Shown piece by piece: positions 6,311 to 11,845 of a stretch of DNA of 11,845 nucleotides (position 1 is its first letter; the number at the start of each line of letters is the position of its first letter). A program made the position numbers and the translations under genes. The notes below the pieces were generated by a model, which ran no database searches, was not told the DNA's origin, and saw only the letters and a list, made by a program, of their open reading frames with translations. Source of the DNA: Bacillota bacterium (lineage in GTDB: Bacteria; Bacillota_I; Bacilli_A; ML615J-28; CAG-698); NCBI GenBank assembly GCA_023422115.1, contig JAEZSA010000109.1:1-11845 (forward strand), read 5' to 3'.

Positions 6311-7379
6311 AGGTAACCAATTGTTGAAGGAATTATCAGAAGTAAATGGTATTCCTGCGCACGAAAAAAATGTAAGAGATGTTTTAAAACGCGAATTTTT
6401 AAAAGTTGTTCCAGAAGATAAAATCTTGTATGATGGTTTAGGTTCGATAGCCGCAGAAAAAGTGGGAAATTCAAAAGGACCAAAAATATTGATTGTTGGT
6501 CATATGGATGAAGTAGGAATGATCATTACCAAAATAACGGAAGAAGGATTTATTAAGTTCCAAACGATTGGTGGTTGGTGGAGTCAAGTCATGTTGGCAC
6601 AACAAATGAACATCACTACGAGTACGGGAAAAGTATATCGAGGTGTTATGGGATCCAAACCACCTCACATTCTAACAGAAGAAGAATTAAAGAATCCAGC
6701 CAAAATTGATGATATGTACATTGATTTAGGAGTTGAGAATAAAGAAGAAGTTGAAAAACTTGGGATTAAAATTGGCGATATGATCACCCCAGCAATTGAT
6801 TTTCAAGTATTGGCCAATGAAAACTATTTATTGGGAAAAGCTTGGGATGATAGAATTGGTTGTGCTGTAGTCATAGAAGTCTTAAGGCAATTGAAAGATG
6901 TAGATCATCCAAATATTGTTTATGCAGCTGGCTCAACTCAAGAAGAAGTTGGTCTAAGAGGAGCTAAGACATTAGCTAATTTAATTAAGCCAGACATCGC
7001 CTTTGCTTTAGATACAAGTATTGCTCGTGATTTACCAGGAACAGACGGTTCTATTAAAATTGGTAAAGGTCCTGGAATTATGTTATGCGACAGTTCAGCC
7101 ATTGGTCATGTTGCTTTAAGAGAAAAAGTGATTGAGGTTGCCAATGAACTGAATATTCCTTATCAATTTGATTATTTAAAACGGGGAGGTACAGATAGTG
7201 GTTCAATTCATACCGCTAATTCGGGGTGCCCAAGCTTATCAATCTGTGTTGAGACTAGGTACTTACATTCTCACACTTCTATCATTCACAAAGAAGATTA
7301 TCTAAATGCTGTGAAGATTATCGTCGAGGTGATTAAACGCTTAGATATGGATACTGTTAATAAGATAATCTATGAATAA
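6303..7379 (+). CDS. M42 family metallopeptidase (glutamyl/leucyl aminopeptidase-like)
   Basis: This 358-residue cytosolic di-metal aminopeptidase belongs to the M42 (FrvX/PepA/TET) family. These usually assemble as dodecameric tetrahedra and trim short peptides released by ATP-dependent proteases. Expected metal and catalytic residues are present: H67 and D69 in GHMDEVG, bridging D182 in KAWDDRIG, catalytic E214 and ligand E215 in TQEEVGLRGA, D237 in ALDTS and the C-terminal His in RYLHSHTS (H322). Length is typical. Start: ATG at 6303, since AAGGTGAG (6291-6298) sits 4 nt before it; the upstream ATG at 6264 lies before this site. The start overlaps the stop of the preceding membrane-protein gene by 8 nt. 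The substrate preference is not readable. Some relatives are annotated as endoglucanase M or as deblocking aminopeptidase. Confidence 0.95.
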   Translation: MHKGNQLLKELSEVNGIPAHEKNVRDVLKREFLKVVPEDKILYDGLGSIAAEKVGNSKGPKILIVGHMDEVGMIITKITEEGFIKFQTIGGWWSQVMLAQQMNITTSTGKVYRGVMGSKPPHILTEEELKNPAKIDDMYIDLGVENKEEVEKLGIKIGDMITPAIDFQVLANENYLLGKAWDDRIGCAVVIEVLRQLKDVDHPNIVYAAGSTQEEVGLRGAKTLANLIKPDIAFALDTSIARDLPGTDGSIKIGKGPGIMLCDSSAIGHVALREKVIEVANELNIPYQFDYLKRGGTDSGSIHTANSGCPSLSICVETRYLHSHTSIIHKEDYLNAVKIIVEVIKRLDMDTVNKIIYE

Positions 7380-7382
7380 AAC

Positions 7383-7408
7383 AAAAAGGACTGAAATCAG
7401 TCCTTTTT
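7383..7408. terminator. Shared bidirectional terminator
   Basis: A perfect 11-bp stem, AAAAAGGACTG (7383-7393) with CAGTCCTTTTT (7398-7408), has an AAAT loop, and T runs follow in both directions. It ends the argS operon on the plus strand and the acetyltransferase gene on the minus strand. The minus-strand stop codon (7397-7399) and the two or three codons before it are part of the hairpin. Confidence 0.9.
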
Positions 7409-7678
7409 TATTATGTCGCTGTATTCTTCATTACTCGTTAATACTTTATAAGCATAAGAGCATTCAGGGATGATTTTTTTCTTATTTTCACGAGCATAAG
7501 TAACCACATGATTAACTAACATTCGCGCAATGGATTGTCCTCGTAATGATTCATCTACATAGGTGTGATCAATCACAATGATTGCTTCGTCTTGATCATA
7601 AAAGGTGATTTCTGCAAGCCTTTTTGCTTGATCATTTTCAATGAAAAATTCATTTTTCCCTGATTTGATTTCGTTCAT
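7397..7678 (-). CDS. GNAT-like N-acetyltransferase (YjdJ/COG2388 type)
   Basis: This 93-residue minimal GCN5-related acetyltransferase contains only the acetyl-CoA-binding core: IDHTYVDESLRGQSIARMLV at 36-55, then HVVTYARENKKKIIPECSYA at 57-76, the hallmark of the YjdJ/NATD1-like family. The acceptor is unknown. The usual RGQGIA acetyl-CoA loop here reads RGQSIA, so a glycine is replaced by serine at position 49. Length matches the family (about 90-100). Start ATG at 7678 is preceded by GGAGGG (complement of 7685-7690) with a 6-nt spacer. It lies 42 nt downstream of the large lipoprotein gene with no terminator between, so it is probably co-transcribed. Its last codons form half of the terminator shared with the converging peptidase operon. 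Confidence 0.88.
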   Translation of the reverse strand: MNEIKSGKNEFFIENDQAKRLAEITFYDQDEAIIVIDHTYVDESLRGQSIARMLVNHVVTYARENKKKIIPECSYAYKVLTSNEEYSDIIKKD

Positions 7679-7720
7679 GTTTTTCCCTCCCCTCGGTTGA
7701 TTTTATCATTTGTTTCCTTT

Positions 7721-9778
7721 TTATTTACGATATTCATCGGCACCAATATCATAATTTCCAACATCACGTGGTTCAAAATCGAAATCATCAACAACAATAG
7801 CTAGATTTGTCCCGGCATTAATTGCTTTTGAAGTGGATGAAAGATGAAAGTCACGATTAGCAGCATCAACAAAATTTGGATTTCCTTCAATAAAATTTTC
7901 TCCTTTTGTTTCTCCAAATCCATCAGCGCTACGATAATTATCAATTAGATTATAATCGATGGATATTGTATTTGGTTGCTTTCCCCAAGGCCATACAGAT
8001 ATTGAAAATGTGAAGTTATTAGCGACAATATTATTTAGGATATAAATCTTGTCCATACTTCCTATTGCGTTTTCTTGATTACTAATCAGTATTCCTCCTG
8101 AAGACCATATTTCACTAGAACCATTATTGATAATGGTATTATTTACTAAATGAATATCATTTAATAAATATGGCTGATATGCTGTCAATCCAGAAACTAC
8201 AATACCACTCCCTAAATTATGATAGATCATATTGTTATATATGAAGATATGATTTAAGGTGGCATTGTTTTGACCATAAATCACGATTCCATCACCTAAA
8301 TTATCATATACTTTATTAGAATGATAATAGATTTCACTGATTGTAAGAGATTGCCCTTCAACTCCTCCCCAACCAATGACCATACCATCATCGGTATTGC
8401 TATAGATTTGATTATTATAAACATCTACTCGATTTACAGTGCCTCCATTTTCGGTATTGACACATAAACCAACATTATTGTAACGACTGATGTTATCATA
8501 AATCGCTATATTAAATAAATCACCATCCCAAGAATCAACATAGAAACCTAATCCTGTACGTTCAACCAAATTATTATAGATTTGTGCATCTTGAACTCCT
8601 CCTGCAGCATCAATACCAATATTATCACTATCATGAACATAATTGTTTTTAATAATGACGCGTTTGTTGAAACGCAAAGAAATATCTTCTAAACCAGAAT
8701 CAGGATGCATACATGCAGATTCAACTTCATTACCATCGATTAAAAGATCATCAACGTACCAAGCAAATATTCCAGGATTTTGACTATTGATGGTATGGTT
8801 ATTGATAATATTAATATGATGACTATCTGCAGTAAATATGGCTGAGCCATAGGAATTGATTACCTTAAAACCTTCTATAGAAATATAACTAGCATCGGTA
8901 ATACGGACCATACCATACCATAAACCATCTTCTGGATTGTTGGTAAATCCATTTCCATCAATAATTACTATTTCTTCACCATAAACTTTGAAATGAAACC
9001 AAGCATCTTCAGTTCCCTTCTTATTAATGAATAATTGTTCATGATAAGTACCTCCAAAGACAACCATACTATCTCCAGGTGTCATTACATTGATTGCTTT
9101 CTGGAATGTTTGAAAAGGTTGGGTGAAGGAACCATTTCCTTCATCGCTACCATCATGAGATACGTAATAATCGGTATTAGTATCTAACCATTTAGCATAA
9201 AAATTCCTTGAATTATTTCTCCATTGAGATAAATCAACTTGTTGTGTTAGACTCCTATCACTATACCAACCAGCTAATTGATGACCATAATAGTTTATTT
9301 CAGGAATAGCATCACCAACGAAGGTATCATACGGAATAGTTAATAAAATATTTTCTCTATTGGGAATATTTGTAACAAGGGTAATACTATAATTATTTTG
9401 TTCCCATTTAGCATAAATAATAAGATTGCTACTAGGTTTTTGGCTGATGTTTACCTCTGGACCGCTTCCCAATTCGTTTTTAAACCATCCTTTAAAAGAA
9501 TATCCTTCACGACTCATATTGGGTGCAAAATCAATAATGCTTTGTGTTGAAAATAATGTAACGGACTGATCTTCTCCTTCAGGATAATTTGCTTTAAATA
9601 TAATAGAATAAGTTTCTTTTTCTTCTTCAATTGGATTGCAACCAGAAGAAGTGATTAAGAAACAGGAAGCGATGATTAAAAAGAAAATCTTTACCATAGT
9701 GAAATCCCATTTTGTTGCTTTCTCATGCTTTTCCCAAATGTGTGGCTCTTTCCATTGTTTTTTGTTTTTTTCTTTCAT
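7721..9778 (-). CDS. Surface lipoprotein: two Flg_new (InlB-type) repeats plus right-handed beta-helix
   Basis: This 685-residue predicted exported lipoprotein has, in order: a charged N-terminal extension (1-27), a hydrophobic segment (29-46) ending in SSG-C47 as a lipobox-like site, two Listeria-Bacteroides repeats (about 58-125, REGYSFKGWF...IYAKW; 131-197, GHQLAGWYSD...FYAKW), then YYVSHDGSDEGNGSFTQPFQTFQKAI (about 204-229), the standard entry of DUF1565/pectate-lyase-9-like beta-helices. About 300 residues of Asn-rich coils follow (INNHTI, IKNNYV, IYNNLV, VYNNQI, IYNNMI, VNNTII), then a closing FDFEPRDVGNYDIGADEY motif. It probably binds or cleaves surface polysaccharide; no catalytic residues could be assigned. 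Start is uncertain: ATG 9778 has no ribosome site but overlaps the stop of a leader ORF (TGATG), favouring coupling. ATG 9697 (M28) would give a textbook signal peptide but also lacks a clear ribosome site. Confidence 0.85.
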   Translation of the reverse strand: MKEKNKKQWKEPHIWEKHEKATKWDFTMVKIFFLIIASCFLITSSGCNPIEEEKETYSIIFKANYPEGEDQSVTLFSTQSIIDFAPNMSREGYSFKGWFKNELGSGPEVNISQKPSSNLIIYAKWEQNNYSITLVTNIPNRENILLTIPYDTFVGDAIPEINYYGHQLAGWYSDRSLTQQVDLSQWRNNSRNFYAKWLDTNTDYYVSHDGSDEGNGSFTQPFQTFQKAINVMTPGDSMVVFGGTYHEQLFINKKGTEDAWFHFKVYGEEIVIIDGNGFTNNPEDGLWYGMVRITDASYISIEGFKVINSYGSAIFTADSHHINIINNHTINSQNPGIFAWYVDDLLIDGNEVESACMHPDSGLEDISLRFNKRVIIKNNYVHDSDNIGIDAAGGVQDAQIYNNLVERTGLGFYVDSWDGDLFNIAIYDNISRYNNVGLCVNTENGGTVNRVDVYNNQIYSNTDDGMVIGWGGVEGQSLTISEIYYHSNKVYDNLGDGIVIYGQNNATLNHIFIYNNMIYHNLGSGIVVSGLTAYQPYLLNDIHLVNNTIINNGSSEIWSSGGILISNQENAIGSMDKIYILNNIVANNFTFSISVWPWGKQPNTISIDYNLIDNYRSADGFGETKGENFIEGNPNFVDAANRDFHLSSTSKAINAGTNLAIVVDDFDFEPRDVGNYDIGADEYRK

Positions 9779-9819
9779 CAATTACAAAACGTGTGATGAA
9801 TAAGATTTTTCTTATTCAC
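9778..9819 (-). CDS. Putative 13-codon leader ORF coupled to the lipoprotein gene
   Basis: On the minus strand AAAAGGAGAG (9832-9823), the best-placed ribosome site in this region, is followed after a short spacer by GTG at 9819. This opens a reading frame encoding MNKKNLIHHTFCN and a TGA at 9780-9778. The TGA shares its A with the lipoprotein ATG (TGATG), the classic termination-reinitiation overlap. The lipoprotein start itself has no ribosome site, which makes the leader the likely entry point. No similarity was recognised. A sequencing error or an ancestral longer gene could also produce this, but the overlap geometry argues for a genuine coupled leader. Confidence 0.5.
   Translation of the reverse strand: MNKKNLIHHTFCN
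9793..9819 (-). promoter_or_regulatory. Hairpin covering the start codon of the leader ORF
   Basis: GAATAAGA (9798-9805) and TCTTATTC (9810-9817) form a perfect 8-bp stem with a 4-nt loop. It can be extended by GTG/CAC pairing across a 2-nt bulge. In the minus-strand mRNA it begins at or next to the GTG of the leader ORF and lies just after its ribosome site. There is no T run after either arm, so it is not a terminator. It could modulate initiation, or be a DNA operator. Confidence 0.45.
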
Positions 9820-9926
9820 TGTCTCTCCTTTTATTCAATTTTAATCATAAAACAAGTATATCATTAGGGAATTTTATAAAATAGATTTTAACTTTTATTC
9901 CTCTTTTATGAAAACTTGATGCTATT

Positions 9927-9935
9927 ATTATATCA
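9927..9935 (-). promoter_or_regulatory. Extended -10 promoter of the lipoprotein gene
   Basis: On the minus strand TGATATAAT reads from 9935 to 9927, an extended -10. TTCGCA (complement of 9951-9956) stands 18 bases upstream as a weak -35. Transcription from about 9920 would give a leader of about 100 nt before the GTG of the small ORF. Confidence 0.55.
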
Positions 9936-9984
9936 TATATTGAAAATAAATGCGAAACCCCTAAAAAATAAAAAAAATGTTATT

Positions 9985-10012
9985 AAAAAAAGGGGGATTT
10001 TTCCACCTTTTT
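9985..10012 (-). terminator. Intrinsic terminator of the five-TM protein gene
   Basis: On the minus strand AAAAAGGTGG pairs with CCCCCTTTTT (one T-C mismatch) around an A/T-rich loop and continues into a T-rich run. It lies 10 bases beyond the stop at 10022 and separates this gene from the lipoprotein promoter. Confidence 0.7.
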
Positions 10013-10021
10013 ATTATGATT

Positions 10022-10936
10022 TTATGAGACATCCTTTACAGCACGAAAGCTGAGATAAGCCTGACTATCAGTTTTCATTTTATGATGGACACCACCATGA
10101 TATACAATAATATAAGCTCTTTGTTCGTCTTTTTCATAGGTTTCAGAGGTCCAATAGTAGATAACTTGAGAATAGATATCCCAAAGAGGCGACTCTTTAT
10201 CTGGAGTTTTTTCATAAGTAGCTATTTTTTCTTCTGAATCCCAAACTCCATCTACATTTTCACCATGGAGCATCATCGAACGAACTGCTTCATCAATCGT
10301 AGGTAAGCGCCAGATGTTTTGTTCCTCTTCCATGATAGTAGTTCCATCTTCTGAAAGATAACGACATCGCTGCCTTGCTTCTTCCCAACTTATTCCTTGA
10401 TCTGGCCAACCTGGACCACGAGGAGCCCAAACTAAAGTCACTTCATTTCCTTCTACAACTCTCATTCCAAAATCATTATCATTCCATCGATTTGAAACCT
10501 TAATTCCTAAAGGGATAGAAATGGCTAGGAAAAGTACAAGAGGTACTCCTGCAACAAGCCAACGTGCTAAAGTAATTGGTTTTGGTGTACCAAAAAAATA
10601 TAAGGCACCAAGAACTAAAATAGGTAATACAATCATTATTATTCTGACGAAAAAATTCGCACCTGAAAAAAACCAAACGCAGAATCCAGCTAAAGCAAGG
10701 TGAAGAATTAGTCCTATTTTTTTCCAAGATAAAGCAATCTCAGCCAAAACAATAAAAATAACAGTTACTAAAGAGTATTGGAACACAAGCATAAAGATAT
10801 TTTCGAAGATAGATTTCGAATACCAACCTTCATGAAAATTTTCAATACTTCCCCAATAAGCCCATAAACTAGAAATGATAATTGTAATACTGATGGCTAT
10901 CCATCCAATTATTTGTTTTTGCTTTATTTTTACCAT
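10022..10936 (-). CDS. Five-TM protein with C-terminal DUF1566/Lcl-like domain
   Basis: This 304-residue protein has about five membrane helices in its first half (about 9-29, 46-68, 74-91, 95-115, 124-145). With an N-terminus in the cytoplasm (KIKQKQ), this places the second half (150-304) outside. That half resembles the Lcl C-terminal/DUF1566 fold, related to the formylglycine-enzyme and C-type-lectin shapes: VTLVWAPRG at 166-174, SWEEARQRCRYLS at 183-195, IWRLPTIDEAVRSM at 208-221, YWTSETY at 261-267 and the closing SFRAVKD at 296-302. It is probably a surface ligand-binding or sensor protein; the function is unknown. Start ATG at 10936 has GAGGGG 11 nt upstream, a somewhat long spacing. 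The gene is flanked by its own promoter and terminator, so it is a single-gene unit. Confidence 0.8.
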   Translation of the reverse strand: MVKIKQKQIIGWIAISITIIISSLWAYWGSIENFHEGWYSKSIFENIFMLVFQYSLVTVIFIVLAEIALSWKKIGLILHLALAGFCVWFFSGANFFVRIIMIVLPILVLGALYFFGTPKPITLARWLVAGVPLVLFLAISIPLGIKVSNRWNDNDFGMRVVEGNEVTLVWAPRGPGWPDQGISWEEARQRCRYLSEDGTTIMEEEQNIWRLPTIDEAVRSMMLHGENVDGVWDSEEKIATYEKTPDKESPLWDIYSQVIYYWTSETYEKDEQRAYIIVYHGGVHHKMKTDSQAYLSFRAVKDVS

Positions 10937-10959
10937 ATTCTTTCTTTCCCCTCTTTATC

Positions 10960-10965
10960 ATTATA
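10960..10965 (-). promoter_or_regulatory. Putative promoter of the five-TM protein gene
   Basis: TATAAT on the minus strand (10965-10960), with TTGTGC 17 bases upstream (complement of 10983-10988) as a weak -35. The start would be near 10953, giving a leader of about 17 nt that still contains the GAGGGG ribosome site. Confidence 0.5.
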
Positions 10966-11103
10966 CAATGATTGGAATAAATGCACAATGAATAACAATA
11001 AATTTGTAATAATGCATTATGAGTTTTATAATTTAATGCTTAATCATTACATTTTTATCTTTGTAAGTAAAATAAACATGTGTTTTCTTGTTTATTATTA
11101 AAT
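10966..11103. other. AT-rich intergenic stretch without recognised genes
   Basis: About 140 bases between the five-TM gene promoter and the tRNA terminator. It contains a perfect 12-base palindrome, ATAATGCATTAT (11009-11020), of a kind expected by chance in such AT-rich DNA. An open frame at 10913-11101 on the plus strand has no ribosome site and low-complexity content, and is not called. Confidence 0.6.
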
Positions 11104-11135
11104 AAAAAAGATTCATCTGATGAAAGATGAATCTT
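11104..11135 (-). terminator. Intrinsic terminator of the tRNA operon
   Basis: A perfect 10-bp stem AAGATTCATC (11108-11117) / GATGAATCTT (11126-11135) with an 8-nt loop. Read on the minus strand it runs into a T run (complement of the A's at 11104-11109). It stands 10 bases beyond the encoded CCA of the tRNA-Glu gene. Confidence 0.88.
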
Positions 11136-11145
11136 ACTTATCATT

Positions 11146-11222
11146 TGGTGACCTGTACGGGGTTCGAACCCGTGAATGTAAGCTTGAGAGGCTTATGAGT
11201 TAAACCGCTTCTCCAACAGGCC
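11146..11222 (-). tRNA. tRNA-Glu (CUC anticodon)
   Basis: A complete 77-nt cloverleaf including encoded CCA: acceptor GGCCTGT/ACAGGTC with one G.U pair, discriminator A; D arm GAG/CTC with AAGCGGTTTAA loop; anticodon stem TAAGC/GCTTA with loop CTCTCAA, anticodon CUC (codon GAG); variable loop CATTC; T arm ACGGG/CCCGT with TTCGAAC loop. The body, including GGCC... and ...GGTCACCA, is typical of bacterial tRNA-Glu. CUC is unusual in an AT-rich genome, where a single UUC tRNA normally reads both Glu codons. Confidence 0.95.
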
Positions 11223-11223
11223 A

Positions 11224-11300
11224 TGGTACGCCCAACAGGACTTGAACCCGTAACTTTCTGGTTCGAAGCCAGACGCTCTATCCAATTGAACTATGGGCGC
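11224..11300 (-). tRNA. tRNA-Arg (UCG anticodon)
   Basis: A complete 77-nt cloverleaf including encoded CCA: acceptor GCGCCCA/TGGGCGT with a G.U pair at position 1-72, discriminator A; D arm GTTC...GAGC with AATTGGATA loop; anticodon stem TCTGG/CCAGA with loop CTTCGAA, anticodon UCG (codon CGA, possibly other CGN); variable loop AAGTT; T arm ACGGG/CCTGT with loop TTCAAGT. It is transcribed first; only one base (11223) separates its CCA from the 5' end of the tRNA-Glu. Confidence 0.95.
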
Positions 11301-11316
11301 ATAATAAAACATAAAT

Positions 11317-11345
11317 ATATTACCATAAAACACAATTTTTATCAA
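11317..11345 (-). promoter_or_regulatory. Promoter of the tRNA-Arg/tRNA-Glu operon
   Basis: On the minus strand TTGATA (complement of 11340-11345) and TAATAT (complement of 11317-11322) are separated by exactly 17 bases. Transcription should start near 11310, about 10 nt before the tRNA-Arg 5' end. Confidence 0.65.
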
Positions 11346-11422
11346 GTCATTTTTATATAAATCAGTAGTTTTTATTAATTTTCTTATAGAGAGGAAAAGA
11401 GTTCAATAATGATGAAAATGTA

Positions 11423-11451
11423 TTGTTAATTAAAAGAAAATTTGTTATAAT
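11423..11451 (+). promoter_or_regulatory. Promoter of the plsC-type gene
   Basis: TTGTTA (11423-11428), 17 bases, then TATAAT (11446-11451). The bases TGT just before it make it an extended -10. Start near 11458. Confidence 0.7.
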
Positions 11452-11485
11452 TAGGATAATCTTTATATAAAAAAGTGGTGATTAC

Positions 11486-11845
11486 ATGGAAAAAACAAAG
11501 CGATGTAGAGAAGTTAGGTTTCGACACCGATTTTTTAATGTATTTCTAAAAATAATATTTTGGCCTTTTGCTAAAATAATATATAAATATAACGCGAAAA
11601 AAAGTAATATTAAACAAAAAGGACCTTTTTTGATTCTTGCTAATCATTCGATTGCATTAGATCCTGCTTTTATTGGATTATCCTTTAATACACCAATCTA
11701 TTTTGTAGCTAGTGATCAAATTTTCAATTTGGGATTGGTTACTAAATTGTTGAAATTTATTTTTAATCCTATTTCTAAAACAAAATCATTGTCTGATGTT
11801 GGTACCATTAAGAAGATGAAAAGAATCATTGATGAGGGTGGGAAT
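11486..11845 (+). CDS. plsC: 1-acyl-sn-glycerol-3-phosphate acyltransferase, N-terminal part (cut by window end)
   Basis: The first 120 codons of a PlsC/LPLAT-family membrane-associated acyltransferase, which transfers an acyl chain to lysophosphatidic acid to make phosphatidic acid in phospholipid synthesis. A basic N-terminus (KTKRCREVRFRHR) precedes a hydrophobic segment (about 17-33). The catalytic HX4D motif follows as NHSIALDP (H54, D59). The region after it (YFVASDQIF, then NPISKTKS) matches the family's acceptor-binding part. The frame is open at the window edge, ending at RIIDEGGN, where the FPEG motif normally follows within a few residues. Start ATG at 11486 with GTGGTGAT 5 nt upstream. 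Specificity for lysophosphatidate rather than another lyso-lipid is inferred. Confidence 0.88.
   Translation, partial: MEKTKRCREVRFRHRFFNVFLKIIFWPFAKIIYKYNAKKSNIKQKGPFLILANHSIALDPAFIGLSFNTPIYFVASDQIFNLGLVTKLLKFIFNPISKTKSLSDVGTIKKMKRIIDEGGN

Noticed and set aside
9798..9817. Hairpin read as a terminator
   Set aside because: No T run follows on either strand, and it sits between a promoter and the gene it would serve.
11009..11020. Perfect palindrome ATAATGCATTAT as an operator
   Set aside because: It stands alone, is not placed on any promoter I can support, and is expected by chance in such AT-rich DNA.
10913..11101. Plus-strand 62-codon open frame in the intergenic region
   Set aside because: There is no ribosome site, it overlaps the start of the opposing gene, and its content is low-complexity AT-rich.
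1..11845. CRISPR arrays, insertion sequences, prophage genes or integrase sites
   Set aside because: No regularly spaced direct repeats, transposase-like frames, terminal inverted repeats or integrase genes were seen; the tRNA pair has no visible duplicated 3' fragment nearby.

Overview
The window is AT-rich and reads as a low-GC Gram-positive lineage (Bacillota or the neighbouring Mycoplasmatota, of Acholeplasma/Izemoplasma type). The evidence is Bacillus-like Shine-Dalgarno sites, TGA used as a true stop (argS, the acetyltransferase, the short leader ORF), UGG-only tryptophan, intrinsic terminators after most units, tRNA genes with encoded CCA, and a lipoprotein with Listeria-Bacteroides-type repeats. 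The species cannot be fixed from the sequence alone. The code is standard, so this is not a UGA-Trp mycoplasma.

Left part (1-3640): an NCS2-family purine/nucleobase permease (+) preceded by an intrinsic terminator that may be the end of a truncated regulatory leader; a converging YtqA-type radical SAM protein (-); and, divergent from it, a DegV/FakB-type fatty-acid-binding protein (+) whose usual C-terminal histidine appears to be asparagine.

Middle (3640-7410): a stand-alone non-coding RNA of about 220 nt with a perfect TTGACA-17-TATAAT promoter, a rod-like fold with a G.U-rich closing stem, and its own terminator. The best reading is 6S RNA. It is followed by a tight + operon: argS (TTG start), a six-TM membrane protein with an acidic tail, and an M42 metallo-aminopeptidase that overlaps it by 8 nt. 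A symmetric terminator, shared with the converging acetyltransferase gene, closes the operon.

Right part (7397-11300, all minus strand): a large surface lipoprotein (two Flg_new/InlB-type repeats plus a right-handed beta-helix) followed downstream by a small YjdJ-like acetyltransferase; a five-TM protein with an extracytoplasmic DUF1566/Lcl-like domain; and a tRNA-Arg(UCG)-tRNA-Glu(CUC) pair. The lipoprotein gene is preceded by a 13-codon leader ORF with a strong ribosome site. Its stop overlaps the lipoprotein start (TGATG) and its start codon lies in a hairpin, which suggests translational coupling.

The window ends inside a plsC-type acyltransferase gene (+). Most of the window is ordinary housekeeping sequence. 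The points most worth a second look are the 6S-like RNA, the coupled leader ORF, the two surface proteins, the Asn-for-His DegV protein and the unusual tRNA-Glu(CUC).
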